Both the position numbers and the translations under genes were made by a program. Below, piece by piece: positions 24,738 to 35,608 of a stretch of 44,625 nt of DNA. Numbering within the stretch: position 1 is the first letter of the stretch; every line of letters starts with the position of its first letter. The DNA is from Halodesulfovibrio sp. (GTDB lineage Bacteria; Desulfobacterota; Desulfovibrionia; Desulfovibrionales; Desulfovibrionaceae): contig QKEJ01000007.1 of NCBI GenBank assembly GCA_003252375.1, positions 1-44,625 on the forward strand, given 5' to 3'. The notes under the pieces were generated by a model, which did no database searches, had not been told where the DNA came from, and saw nothing but the letters and a program-made list of their open reading frames with translations.

Positions 24738-26888
24738 ATGGGCAAAGTATTCAAGATTTTGGGCCTTGCGCTCGGCGCCGTCATCGTGGTCGCTATTCTT
24801 GCCGTCATCGGCCTTGTGACGCTGGTTGACCCCAACGACTACCGCGCGGAAATGGCCGAGACCGTCCAGCGGTACACCGGGCGCACCGTGGAATTCTCCG
24901 GAGACCTGCACCTTTCGTTCTTTCCCTGGATGGGGGTGGAAGCCGCCGGACTGCGCATAGGCAACCCGGAATCCTTTGGCGGAGGCGACTTCGCCAGCCT
25001 GAAAAAGGTGGGCATCCACATCAAGCTCGTTCCCCTGCTCAAGCGCGATATACAGATTTCCGCCATCAGCGTGGAGGGATTTCACCTTAATCTTGTACGT
25101 AACGCGCAGGGCAAAACCAACTGGACGTTTGTCCCGCAGGACACGGGGTCTCCTTCTGCTGCCCCGGCCTCGGGCAAGACGGAGAGCGGCAAGGACGACA
25201 CCCCCGCCTCCCCGCTTGCCGCCCTGCTTGTGGAATCCGTTGCCATCAGCAAGTCGTCCGTCAGTTTCACAGACATGCGCTCCAAGGAGCGCTACCAGTT
25301 GAATGACCTGAATCTGACCACGTCCTCCATTGCCATGGACACTCCCGTGACCATTTCGCTGAAAGCCGCCCTTGCCGCAAGCAAGCCCGCAGTGGACGCC
25401 ACCCTCGCCCTTGACAGCACCGTATATCTTGCTGGCGACCTGTCCCGCCTCGACCTGGACGGGGTAACCCTCGCCCTTGACGCAACCGGTTCCGTCCTGC
25501 CTGGCGGAAGGCTCTCGCTCCGGCATGTCGGCGCATTCAGTTTCGACATGCCCCGCCGGACCGGCACCATCAAGAAATGTACGCTCTCCGCATATGACAC
25601 CACCATGGCCACGCACGGCGTGCTCCGCCTTGCAGGAGGCCCTGAATACAGCGGCTCGGTCACCCTGGAAACGGCGCTGCGCAAGGCTCTGACAACGCTG
25701 GGGGTTGCGCTGCGCACCAGCGATCCGGACGTGCTGAAAAACGCCTCCCTGTCGTTCGACCTGCAGGCCTCTCCCTTGCAGGTCAGGCTCGCAGGGCTGC
25801 GCGGCGCCCTGGACGACACCACGTTCAGCGGCTCATTCCTGATGCGCCAGTTTTCCCGGCCCGACATCAAGACCGACCTGACTGTCTCTCCTCTCGATCT
25901 GGACCGCTACCTCCCCCCCGATACCGAAAGCAGTGAACCGAAGGCGACCGGAACCCAACCCCCGGATGCAGCCCCGGGCGGTGACATCCAGAATGCGGAT
26001 CTGATCCCCGAAAAAACCCGCACCGCCCTGCGCAGGCTGGTATTGGACGCCTCCCTGAAGATGGCGGCTCTGACCGTCAAAAAGATCCCCGTGACAGACA
26101 TTACCGTGCACGCCACAGCAAGGGACGGCCTGCTCCGTGTATCCCCCTGTTCGGCAGCCGTGTTTGACGGTCGCATCGATTCGGACCTGACCGCAGACCT
26201 GCGCAAGGCGGACATGCGCACAGCCGTGGCGGTGCGTACCAAAGACATCAAGCTGGACACGTTGACGCAGACGCTCACCGGAACCCGCCATGCCTCGGGG
26301 ACGGCCGTTCTTACCACCGATTTGGCCACAACCGGGAACACTCTGCGCGCCATGCGCGATACCCTTGAGGGCAAGGGGGCCTTCAATGTGTCCAACGGCG
26401 CCATCTACGGTTTCCAGATCATCCCGGAGGAGGCCAAGGAGCACATCAAGGGCTCCAACGCGGACAAGGTGGACGATGCCGTTCGCAAGCAGGTGTTTGA
26501 TCGCCTCTCCGGCTCATTTACGGCGTATGCCGGACGCATCAGCAACAATGACCTCGCCTTTGTATCTCCCAACCTCAACGCAGAGGGAGCCGGATACGCG
26601 GACCTGCGGCGGGACAGGATTGACTACCGGGCCACGATACGGCTCTCCGGACTCCCGGACCTGCCGGTCTCGGTCACGGGTTCTTTTGAACGCCCCAGCT
26701 ACGGGTTCGATGCAGGCGTTTTCCTGAAAAATACGCTCAAGGGTGTGCAGGATCTGCTGCCCATCCCCGGGCTTTTCGGCACCACACGGAACCAGACCGG
26801 GGAATCGGATACCGAGAGTTCCGGGGACACACGAAAGACCAATCCGCTGAAACAGCTGGGCAAGGGTCTGCAGCAGCTTTTCAAATAG
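24738..26888 (+). CDS. AsmA family envelope protein
   Basis: A 716-residue protein with one N-terminal membrane helix (about residues 7-29) and a large periplasmic part. The start LVDPNDYRAEMAETVQRYTGRTVEFSG and the following FFPWMGVEAAGLRIGNP are classical AsmA N-terminal features. The C-terminal half has the AsmA-like region V-S-N-G-A-I-Y-G-F with Y-A-D-L-R-R-D-R-I-D-Y. AsmA/TamB-like proteins form long beta-groove bridges linked to phospholipid and outer-membrane homeostasis. An AGGAGC ribosome site lies 6 nt before the ATG. The bcp gene follows after 26 nt, probably in the same transcript. Confidence 0.88.
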   Translation: MGKVFKILGLALGAVIVVAILAVIGLVTLVDPNDYRAEMAETVQRYTGRTVEFSGDLHLSFFPWMGVEAAGLRIGNPESFGGGDFASLKKVGIHIKLVPLLKRDIQISAISVEGFHLNLVRNAQGKTNWTFVPQDTGSPSAAPASGKTESGKDDTPASPLAALLVESVAISKSSVSFTDMRSKERYQLNDLNLTTSSIAMDTPVTISLKAALAASKPAVDATLALDSTVYLAGDLSRLDLDGVTLALDATGSVLPGGRLSLRHVGAFSFDMPRRTGTIKKCTLSAYDTTMATHGVLRLAGGPEYSGSVTLETALRKALTTLGVALRTSDPDVLKNASLSFDLQASPLQVRLAGLRGALDDTTFSGSFLMRQFSRPDIKTDLTVSPLDLDRYLPPDTESSEPKATGTQPPDAAPGGDIQNADLIPEKTRTALRRLVLDASLKMAALTVKKIPVTDITVHATARDGLLRVSPCSAAVFDGRIDSDLTADLRKADMRTAVAVRTKDIKLDTLTQTLTGTRHASGTAVLTTDLATTGNTLRAMRDTLEGKGAFNVSNGAIYGFQIIPEEAKEHIKGSNADKVDDAVRKQVFDRLSGSFTAYAGRISNNDLAFVSPNLNAEGAGYADLRRDRIDYRATIRLSGLPDLPVSVTGSFERPSYGFDAGVFLKNTLKGVQDLLPIPGLFGTTRNQTGESDTESSGDTRKTNPLKQLGKGLQQLFK

Positions 26889-26914
26889 CATTGCCCAGAC
26901 AGGAGGAGACAGAC

Positions 26915-27415
26915 ATGACACCACACACTCCGGACGCCTTTGTCCCCCAGACAGGCGACGCCGCACCGGACTTCAGCCTGGTCAACGGAAGCGGAGAACC
27001 GAGAAGCCTTGCCGATTATGCAGGAAAATGGCTGGTGCTCTACTTTTACCCAAAGGCCTCAACTCCCGGTTGCACACGCGAAGCACAGGGATTCACCACC
27101 CTGCTGCCCGATTTTGCAGCCTGCAATGCCTCCGTGGCCGGGGTCTCTCCGGATTCATGCAAGGCCATCACCAACTTCATCATCAAGCAGACCCTGGGGG
27201 TGGAGCTGCTGTCCGACCCGGAGCGCACGGCGGCCAACGCCTACGGTGTCTATCGGCTCAAAAGGAATTACGGCAAGGAGTCCATGGGCATTGTCCGCTC
27301 CACCTTTGTCATCGACCCCAAAGGCATCGTCCGGCATGTCTTCAGCCCGGTCGCAAAGGTGGACGGTCACATGCAGGCCGTGCTGGACACCGTGAAGAGC
27401 CTTGCCGGCAGCTAA
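26915..27415 (+). CDS. bcp: Thioredoxin-dependent peroxiredoxin, Bcp/PrxQ type
   Basis: A 166-residue thiol peroxidase that reduces H2O2 and organic hydroperoxides. The active site is YPKASTPGCTREA, where the Cys is peroxidatic. In the common E. coli-type Bcp a resolving Cys sits five residues later; here that position is Gln. Other Cys lie 17 and 29 residues after the peroxidatic one and might resolve the sulfenic acid, or the enzyme may act as a 1-Cys type. AGGAGGAG upstream fixes the start at 26915, not the longer frame at 26891. It is probably co-transcribed with the AsmA-family gene. Expected role: peroxide defence in an oxygen-sensitive anaerobe. Confidence 0.9.
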   Translation: MTPHTPDAFVPQTGDAAPDFSLVNGSGEPRSLADYAGKWLVLYFYPKASTPGCTREAQGFTTLLPDFAACNASVAGVSPDSCKAITNFIIKQTLGVELLSDPERTAANAYGVYRLKRNYGKESMGIVRSTFVIDPKGIVRHVFSPVAKVDGHMQAVLDTVKSLAGS

Positions 27416-27574
27416 TTGCACGGCCCCTCCCTTGACAGGGGGGAATGGCGTTGTTACCCGTCAGGCTTGATGAAGACGCATGCCGGACAGGCGGCGTCCC
27501 GCGTTTTGACGGCAGCCACGACCGTACAGCGTACCCGGCGTTTCCCATGCACAGCTACCCTTCATGGGGGGTTC

Positions 27575-28615
27575 ATGTCGCTTGCACAGCGTGAGGCAGA
27601 TGTCCTCTCCACGATCATCGAGTCCTATATTTCCACGGCGCAGCCCGTGGGGTCTCGTACCGTGGCCAACAGCTCACGCCTCAAGCTTTCGGCAGCCAGC
27701 ATGCGCAACACCATGGCGGACCTGACGGACAAGGGCTATCTGGAACAGCCGCACACCTCTGCCGGGCGCATTCCCACAGCCAAGGCCTTCCGGCTGTACG
27801 TGAACAGCCTGCTGCGCACGCGTCCGCTTTCCACACGGGACCGGAGCAGCATGCTCGGCAGCCTTACCCGGCAGGGACTGGAAATACACCAGATGCTCCA
27901 GCAGGCCTCAACCATGGTCTCGGCCATGTCCCACCAGGTGGCGCTGGTGCTGGCGCCGGGCGGCAATGACGTCCGTTGGCGGCGCATCGATTTTTCCCTG
28001 CTCTCGGAGCGGCTGGTCCTTGCCGTCCTTGTGCTTGACGGCGGCATGGTGCGCAACCGGGTCGTGCAGGTGGACCAGAGCGTGACGGTTGACGACCTTG
28101 TCCACTTCAGCAACTACCTGAACAGCCACTATACGGGCATGAGCCTGACCGAGGCCAGAAGCAGGATACTGCGGGAACTGCACACCACGGAACGCCATCT
28201 GGAGCAAATCTGCGCCCGGGCACTGGGGCTTGCACGGCTGGCCTTTACCGAAGACGCGGACGAAGAACGCCAGATTTTCGTGGACGGCACCCTCACCCTG
28301 CTGGACAAGGCCGAGTTCACCGATGCCGGACGCATGCGCGAACTGCTGGCCCTGCTGGAGGAGCGTACCCGGCTGCTCAAGCTGCTGGATAACACCCTGC
28401 ACGGGACAGAGGTTTCCGTATCCATCGCCCCGGAGGAGACGGACGACGACCTCTCCGGCCTCAGTGTGGTCAGCGCGCCCTACGGGGCGGAAACCCCGCT
28501 CGGCGTGGTCAGCGTCATCGGCCCGTTACGCATGGATTACAACACGGTTGTCCCTGTTGTGGACTGTATTTCCAAATCTCTTTCCACCCTGCTAAAGGAC
28601 CGGTTTCCGGCCTGA
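27575..28615 (+). CDS. hrcA: Heat-inducible transcription repressor HrcA
   Basis: A 346-residue heat-shock repressor. The N-terminal winged helix carries QREADVLSTIIESYISTAQP, V-G-S-R-T-V, SAASMRNTMADLTDKGYLEQ and the HTSAGRIPTAKAFRLYV motif unique to HrcA. The rest is a GAF-like domain with the HrcA C-terminal segment VSVIGPLRMDYNTVVPVVD. A GGGGGG run just before the ATG serves as ribosome site; the frame is open upstream to 27416 but lacks family similarity. HrcA binds CIRCE elements and needs GroEL for activity. No CIRCE sequence was seen before hrcA or dnaK, so its target is probably elsewhere (e.g. groESL). grpE follows after 38 nt. Confidence 0.93.
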   Translation: MSLAQREADVLSTIIESYISTAQPVGSRTVANSSRLKLSAASMRNTMADLTDKGYLEQPHTSAGRIPTAKAFRLYVNSLLRTRPLSTRDRSSMLGSLTRQGLEIHQMLQQASTMVSAMSHQVALVLAPGGNDVRWRRIDFSLLSERLVLAVLVLDGGMVRNRVVQVDQSVTVDDLVHFSNYLNSHYTGMSLTEARSRILRELHTTERHLEQICARALGLARLAFTEDADEERQIFVDGTLTLLDKAEFTDAGRMRELLALLEERTRLLKLLDNTLHGTEVSVSIAPEETDDDLSGLSVVSAPYGAETPLGVVSVIGPLRMDYNTVVPVVDCISKSLSTLLKDRFPA

Positions 28616-28653
28616 GCCGGACCGGACAGCATATTCAAGGAGCATTGATTCGC

Positions 28654-29226
28654 ATGGTAAAAGATACGGTTGAACTGAGCGAGGAAGCCGCGGAAAAGCT
28701 CAAGAATCAGGATGACACCCCCGCACAGGACACCATCGATCTGACCGACGAGGAACTCATCGCCCTGTGCAAGACCCGCGTGTGCCCCGCCTGTGACGAG
28801 AAGACCAGCGCGGACGAACAGCGGCTGCGCTCGCTGGCAGAAATGGACAATTTCAAGAAGCGCGTCCAGCGCGAGAAGGAAGAGCACGCCAAGTACGCTT
28901 CGGAAAGTGTGCTCGCCAGCCTTCTGCCCACGCTGGACAACCTGAATCTTGCCATTGAGTATGGCCGCAACCTTGAAGGCTGCAAGGACATGCTTATCGG
29001 CGTGGAGATGACCCAGAAGCTGCTGCTGGATGCCATTGCCCAGCACGGGCTGGTACAGGTGGGGGACAAGGGTGAGCCCTTCAACCCCGAAGTCCACGAA
29101 GCCTTGGGGCAGGAACCCTGTGATGTGACTCCGGAAGGACACGTCAAGCAGGTCATGCAGAAGGGCTACCGCCTCAAGGAGCGCCTGCTGCGCCCCGCCA
29201 AGGTCATGATTTCCTCCGGCAAATAG
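28654..29226 (+). CDS. grpE: GrpE nucleotide exchange factor
   Basis: A 190-residue co-chaperone that releases ADP from DnaK. It has the long N-terminal helix and the family core MDNFKKRVQREKEE and LASLLPTLDNLNLAIEY, plus the C-terminal beta domain with F-N-P-E-V-H-E-A-L-G and VKQVMQKGYRLKERLLRPAKV. Unusually, the N-terminal part contains a three-cysteine cluster, CKTRVCPAC (C-x4-C-x2-C), near residues 39-47. An AAGGAG site 11 nt upstream supports ATG 28654; TTG 28645 (three residues longer) is possible. It is followed by a strong terminator and then by an opposite-strand insert that separates it from dnaK. Confidence 0.92.
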   Translation: MVKDTVELSEEAAEKLKNQDDTPAQDTIDLTDEELIALCKTRVCPACDEKTSADEQRLRSLAEMDNFKKRVQREKEEHAKYASESVLASLLPTLDNLNLAIEYGRNLEGCKDMLIGVEMTQKLLLDAIAQHGLVQVGDKGEPFNPEVHEALGQEPCDVTPEGHVKQVMQKGYRLKERLLRPAKVMISSGK

Positions 29227-29250
29227 CCTTCCGAGCAATACTCAAAGAAA

Positions 29251-29281
29251 AGCGCCCGTACCGGTTGGTACGGGCGCTTTT
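29251..29281. terminator. Bidirectional terminator between grpE and the TPR lipoprotein gene
   Basis: A 12-bp perfect stem AGCGCCCGTACC / GGTACGGGCGCT (29251-29262 / 29267-29278) with loop GGTT. An A-rich run precedes it and T residues follow, so it can terminate grpE on the plus strand and the TPR gene on the minus strand. Confidence 0.92.
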
Positions 29282-29296
29282 AATTTGCAGTCAGGA

Positions 29297-30736
29297 TCAA
29301 AATTCGTACTCTTTCAAAGAGGAATCTCCTCCATTCCCCAACTTCCTACCAGAAGGCAAAGATGTGTCTTTCTGCCCGGGGGGTTGGGGCACCCTTTCCC
29401 GTGACCGAGACGCTTTTCTGGAACGCACGGCAGCAACTATCTTCATGTTATTCTTGCATAACTTGAGATTCTCTTCCTGCCCCGCCCCGCTCTTCAGATA
29501 AATGTCATGCGCATTCTTAAGATAGGAATAGGAGGCATCATACTCTCCCAGATCATAGCTCAGCACCCCCAAACGCAGCATCAACTCGGCTTCATCAGTA
29601 ATAAACCGCGGAGAGTACTGCCTATAAATTCGCAGGCTCGTCACAAGGCATGCCTTTTCCGCTTCGTTGTCCTCGATCTTGCAGTAGAACTTACCCTTCA
29701 ACCAATACAACTCCGCCACCGCAGGGTGGCTCGTCCCCCTGGCACGACTTACGATGGATATCGCCATATCGTGAGCCTGCGCAGCATCGCTATTCTTCTC
29801 TCTGCGCTGACAGATTCCGGCAATGGACAGATACAACTGTGCACAGTCGTCAACATCCAGTGATTTAACCCTTTTCATGATGCGGATGGCGTCCTTGTGG
29901 ACGACATCCGCATCGTCGAGCCTGTTCGTCCTTGCATAGCAGGCTCCCAGTCCAACTAGACACGAAAACCGCTCATGGTCAAAATTTCCAGCAGTAGCGT
30001 TGATCTCGGACAATGCTTTACCATACCATTTTATGGCCTTCTCAATTTTATCAATGAGGGCGCACCGTTTTGCCAACGCTATCATCGGCTCAAGCAGACA
30101 GTGCCGCCTGTTCGGATCGTCAGCATACTTGGAAATATCAGCTTCTAACCCATCTGCCGCGGCAGTGTTTCCCTTCAAGGCCGCGATCACATCGGCTCCA
30201 TTCTTCAAAATGGCACCAAACTTATCGTAGTGCACCCCAGGGTTGATATTCATTGTCAACATAGCTGAAATATACTCCATGAGCGCCTGCTTATAATCCA
30301 TTTTCGCATAATACAGCAATCCAAGATCGTTTTTGTATCCAACAAATGAGACAGAATCATCAACTTTTGAAGCAAGGCTCCGCTCACTAACTGTCTTCAA
30401 TATGGCAATAGCCTCATCGTACTTACGTTCCATCTTATACAACGCTGCAAGCTTGCAATACGATGCAAATACAGCAGGATCATCAGGCCCAAGAACTTCC
30501 TGCCTTGCCTTTATTGCTCCCTTGTAGAGCTCCTCTGCCGCCCTCATCTTTCCCTGATTCACGCATTTTTCAGCTAGCAGTTCGTTCCGGTTCGCAAATG
30601 TTACACCGTCTTCAAGCTGTACCTGAGATCCATACGGAACGTGTGAATCAGAATCCCCCCCAAAGCATCCTGACATTACAGTCAAAATAAAACTATAGAA
30701 CAGCATTCGAACAAACACAGCAATACCTTTTTCCAC
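29297..30736 (-). CDS. TPR-repeat lipoprotein, AT-rich, inserted between grpE and dnaK
   Basis: A 479-residue predicted lipoprotein. The GTG start has a strong AAGGGAGGT ribosome site. The signal peptide ends in the lipobox VMSGC. The mature part is a chain of tetratricopeptide repeats of about 40 residues: LYKGAIKARQEVLGPDDPAV, then LAALYKMERKYDEAIAIL, LLYYAKMDYKQALMEYI and VLSYDLGEYDASYSYLKNA, separated by kinesin-light-chain-like spacing. The C-terminus is a basic, disordered tail (RSRKASRSRERVPQPP). Base composition is clearly more AT-rich than the neighbours, with many AAA, ATA and TTA codons, suggesting acquisition by transfer. It lies antiparallel inside the otherwise contiguous hrcA-grpE-dnaK cluster. 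TPR lipoproteins usually scaffold protein assemblies; no specific function can be assigned. Confidence 0.8.
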   Translation of the reverse strand: MEKGIAVFVRMLFYSFILTVMSGCFGGDSDSHVPYGSQVQLEDGVTFANRNELLAEKCVNQGKMRAAEELYKGAIKARQEVLGPDDPAVFASYCKLAALYKMERKYDEAIAILKTVSERSLASKVDDSVSFVGYKNDLGLLYYAKMDYKQALMEYISAMLTMNINPGVHYDKFGAILKNGADVIAALKGNTAAADGLEADISKYADDPNRRHCLLEPMIALAKRCALIDKIEKAIKWYGKALSEINATAGNFDHERFSCLVGLGACYARTNRLDDADVVHKDAIRIMKRVKSLDVDDCAQLYLSIAGICQRREKNSDAAQAHDMAISIVSRARGTSHPAVAELYWLKGKFYCKIEDNEAEKACLVTSLRIYRQYSPRFITDEAELMLRLGVLSYDLGEYDASYSYLKNAHDIYLKSGAGQEENLKLCKNNMKIVAAVRSRKASRSRERVPQPPGQKDTSLPSGRKLGNGGDSSLKEYEF

Positions 30737-31141
30737 ACGCCACCTCCCTTTGTCGGCACCTCATACTACAGCATTGTCATGCGCTCAATAGCGCAAACAA
30801 ACACATCTTTCACAAGAACGTGGCTGCTTGGCAAGGAAAAGTATCGTATTTGCAATTACGCTCTTTTGTTGAATGGCCTTATCCCCAAAACAAATCGCTA
30901 TCCCGAAAGACATTACGCTGCAGAGCAATCTCCCGCCCCCTTTCTGACAACTACTTCTATTAATTTCAGGATATTATATCTTTATGTGTAAAATTTTTCA
31001 CCACTCCCCCTTGCCCCTCCGGAAAACGAACTTAAGTTTCTCCCGACGCTGACACGATGCCGCACCGCTCGGCAGCGGCTCACATATCAGACAGATTTTC
31101 CAAGCAAATTTTGAGTGAATTTCCGTTAGGAGGAATCGTAC
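30737..31141. other. AT-rich intergenic region between the TPR gene and dnaK
   Basis: About 405 nt holding both divergent promoters. No gene is supported; a 70-codon frame at 30779-30991 lacks a ribosome site and family similarity. TATTAT/TATATC runs near 30971-30980 could be -10 elements for dnaK, but no matching -35 was found. No CIRCE and no convincing sigma-32 promoter are visible. Composition rises to normal GC after about 31000. Confidence 0.45.
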
Positions 31142-33043
<1,902 letters not shown>

Positions 33044-33131
33044 CAGGCCTCAGCGGCCCGTCTCCGACCGGTTTGCGCCGGGCGCGCGGCCCCACCCTGC
33101 TCTTGCAATTGCAACAGTATGTGTTTAGCTT

Positions 33132-33166
33132 GGCCTGATTCGCCGTTTGGCGGATCAGGCCTTTTT
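33132..33166 (+). terminator. Rho-independent terminator after dnaK
   Basis: Stem GGCCTGAT-T-CGCC / GGCG-G-ATCAGGCC (33132-33144 / 33149-33161) with loop GTTT and one T-G wobble, followed by five T residues. It ends 16 nt before the next gene's likely start. Confidence 0.92.
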
Positions 33167-33182
33167 CATGTATGGAAACACT

Positions 33183-35270
33183 ATGCTCGCACACAAGATA
33201 GCTCACCACGGCACGCGGCCCCGGCTGCTGCCCCCGATACACATCGTCCTGTGCCTTGTCCTGCTGCTCGGCGCATTTGGCAGCGGTTGCCAGAAGGTCA
33301 TTGTCAACGCCCCTGAAGGCGGCATGGCCACCCCCGGCGCCCGCAGCCTCCCCGACCAGGCGTTTGCGGCCTATGCCAACGGCGACTACCGCACGGCGGA
33401 GGCCCTGTATGACAGGACCCTGCAACTGCCGCAGCTCTCGCCCTCCGAAACCCGCGACGCCTGGAAGTACTTTGCCCTGAGCACCATTGCCAACGGCAAG
33501 TACCACCTCGGCCTTGAAGCGCTTGAAAAGTGGCTTTCACTGGAACCGGATGCGGATACCGGCACGGAATGGCTCAACGCCTTCAGCACCTGCATGCTCC
33601 GCATGCCCCGCCACAAGGCCGTTGACATCCTTGACAGCGTCATTGCCGATTCCGCCCGCCCGTGGGCGGTGCGCACCGAGGCGACCCTGCTGCTGGCCGG
33701 CAGGCAGTGGAACGATGATTCCGCCAGCCGCGCCTCGCTGTCCACAGCCATGCAGCAGCTGGCGGACCTGTATGCCCAGGCTCCGGACGCCTCCGGGGCA
33801 ACTGCCTACCGGGGCACGCTGGAAGCCCGGCTCTTCGCACAGCTGCAGCAGACCGAAGCCGATCAGCTTGCCCGGCTCGCCGGCCTGCTCTCCCCGGAAA
33901 ACGAACTGCACTTCCCCTATGCAATCATCCTGCTGGAAAAGGCGCGCCGCTCCGCAACGGACAGTGAAAGCTGGCCCGTTGCCTGGCAGGCTCTGCAGCG
34001 CCTGCGCGGCGCAGGCATGTTTGCGGACAAGCTGCTGGTCAGCCGCGTCCTGATGCCCCTTGAGCAGGAATTCGGCCGCCCCTCGCAGGGCATCGCCCTT
34101 GCCCTTCCCCTGACCGGCCCCTATGGCAACATCGGGTGGAAGATCATGCGCGGCGCTGGCGTGGCACAGTGGGAACTGGCCCGGACCGGCGGCGACCTTT
34201 CCGTTACCATCATCAACACCGCCGCCGACGGATGGGAAGACAAGCTTGCCGCCCTGCCTGACGGCGTGAACGTGGTGGGCGGCCCGTTGCGCAAGGATGT
34301 ATTCGAGCATATCCAGCATGCCGGCATGCTTGCCCGGCGCAATTACTTCACCTTCCTCTCCAGCCTCGGCGAAGGCGAGGAAGGACGCGAGGCATGGCGT
34401 TTCTTCTCCAGCCCGCGCGACCAGGTTCGCACCATGCTCGAATTCTCCAAGAACGAGCTGGGCATCGAAAACTACGCAATCCTGCACCCTGACGAGCCTT
34501 TCGGAAGCCGCATGAGCGGCCTGTTCCGCGAGACTGGCTCTTCCCTTGGCGTGGAAACCTCCGGCGTGGCGGCATACGCCCCCAAGGACTCCCAGTCCTG
34601 GGGCAAGACGCTCAAGGCACTGCTCAAGGTCCCCGCCCCCCGTCCGGGCGAGGATGACGCCATGCCGCCGCAACCGCCTTTTCAGGCCGTCTTCATGCCT
34701 GACGGCTGGCAGCAGATGCAAAGCCTGATTCCCCATTTCTTCTTCTTTCAGGAAGATCGCATGGTCTTTCTGGGGTCCGCCCTCTGGGAACAGGGACTTG
34801 CCTCCAGCAAGGACATAGAGACCCGTTACTTCAATCTCGCCGTCTTTCCGGGTTCCTGGAACCCGTTCACCCCCACCTCGGCTGCCGTCAACCTGAGCAA
34901 GGCGCTTGAGGAATCCGGGCTGGGCAAGCCCGATGTATGGGTTGGCCTCGGGTATGACTTCGTCCGCTTTGCCTCGCTGCTCGGCTCACCCGAAAAGCGC
35001 CTGTCCCCCACGGACATGAACCGTCGCATACAGACGGCGCAGCAGATGGACTGGTCGGTTGCCCCCATACAATGGTCCGCCGAAGGCCTTGCCTCGCAGA
35101 AGATGTTCCTGTTCACCCCTGCCGCCAGCGGCTTCGTGCCGCTTGATCCGCAGGCGTTCCGGACCAAGCTGGAAGAGGCCCGCACCCGGCATGAGGAGCG
35201 CGTGAAAATGCTTGAGGAGGCCTACACCGCCAAGCAGCAGGCCGACCAGCAGACCGGTCTGCAGCCCTGA
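33183..35270 (+). CDS. LpoA/LppC-like lipoprotein (penicillin-binding protein activator family)
   Basis: A 695-residue predicted lipoprotein. The signal peptide is rich in Leu/Val ([13 protein letters not shown]) and ends in GSGC. An N-terminal TPR-like helical part (about 45-280, with [17 protein letters not shown]) is followed by a type 1 periplasmic-binding fold beginning [20 protein letters not shown]. This two-part architecture matches LpoA, the outer-membrane lipoprotein that activates the peptidoglycan synthase PBP1a. The start at 33183 is preferred because the longer frame begins inside the dnaK terminator; GGAA lies 5 nt upstream. gatC follows after 37 nt. In non-enteric bacteria, ligand-binding roles remain possible. 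Confidence 0.8.
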   Translation: MLAHKIAHHGTRPRLLPPIHIVLCLVLLLGAFGSGCQKVIVNAPEGGMATPGARSLPDQAFAAYANGDYRTAEALYDRTLQLPQLSPSETRDAWKYFALSTIANGKYHLGLEALEKWLSLEPDADTGTEWLNAFSTCMLRMPRHKAVDILDSVIADSARPWAVRTEATLLLAGRQWNDDSASRASLSTAMQQLADLYAQAPDASGATAYRGTLEARLFAQLQQTEADQLARLAGLLSPENELHFPYAIILLEKARRSATDSESWPVAWQALQRLRGAGMFADKLLVSRVLMPLEQEFGRPSQGIALALPLTGPYGNIGWKIMRGAGVAQWELARTGGDLSVTIINTAADGWEDKLAALPDGVNVVGGPLRKDVFEHIQHAGMLARRNYFTFLSSLGEGEEGREAWRFFSSPRDQVRTMLEFSKNELGIENYAILHPDEPFGSRMSGLFRETGSSLGVETSGVAAYAPKDSQSWGKTLKALLKVPAPRPGEDDAMPPQPPFQAVFMPDGWQQMQSLIPHFFFFQEDRMVFLGSALWEQGLASSKDIETRYFNLAVFPGSWNPFTPTSAAVNLSKALEESGLGKPDVWVGLGYDFVRFASLLGSPEKRLSPTDMNRRIQTAQQMDWSVAPIQWSAEGLASQKMFLFTPAASGFVPLDPQAFRTKLEEARTRHEERVKMLEEAYTAKQQADQQTGLQP

Positions 35271-35307
35271 CACGCTCCGTCGACGTACACCTGAAGGAGA
35301 CTGTTAC

Positions 35308-35592
35308 ATGAAGATATCCCCCGAGCGCGTTGCGCAGATCGCCAAGCTTGCCCGTCTGGAACTGGACGATGAAAAGCTTGAGCTCTTTGCCGGACAGTTC
35401 GAGTCCATTCTCAGCTATATGGACACGCTGAACGAGCTGGATACGACAGATGTTGCCCCGCTTTACAGCCCCACGCAGCACGAAACGGTCCTGCGTGACG
35501 ATGAGGCCCGCAAGACCGCGCAGCGCACCGACGTCCTTTCCAATGCACCCCAGACCGACGGCCAGTTCTTTGTCGTGCCGCGGATCGTGTAA
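35308..35592 (+). CDS. gatC: Asp-tRNA(Asn)/Glu-tRNA(Gln) amidotransferase subunit C
   Basis: A 94-residue small subunit that stabilises GatA in the GatCAB complex, which makes Gln-tRNA(Gln) and/or Asn-tRNA(Asn) by transamidation. The [18 protein letters not shown] start, the [19 protein letters not shown] segment, the V-L-R-D-D motif and the FFVVPRIV end are all typical. GAAGGAGA upstream fixes the start at 35308; the longer frame from 35212 is not used. gatA follows after 16 nt. gatB is not in the window. Confidence 0.93.
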   Translation: MKISPERVAQIAKLARLELDDEKLELFAGQFESILSYMDTLNELDTTDVAPLYSPTQHETVLRDDEARKTAQRTDVLSNAPQTDGQFFVVPRIV

Positions 35593-35608
35593 CCTGCGGA
35601 GACCAGAA

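Noticed and set aside
27424..27460. TTGACA at 27432-27437 as an hrcA promoter or sigma-32 site
   Set aside because: The -35 is perfect, but no acceptable -10 or CCCCAT-type element lies at the right distance.
30779..30991. 70-codon frame in the AT-rich gap before dnaK
   Set aside because: No ribosome site, no recognisable motif, and it occupies the expected promoter region.
30895..31141. CIRCE element or sigma-54 promoter before dnaK
   Set aside because: GAGTG occurs once (near 31112) but without the partner half; no GG-N10-GC with a TTGC box.
33147..33182. Upstream extension of the LpoA-like gene
   Set aside because: The extra codons lie in the second half of the dnaK terminator and before the signal peptide; there is no ribosome site.
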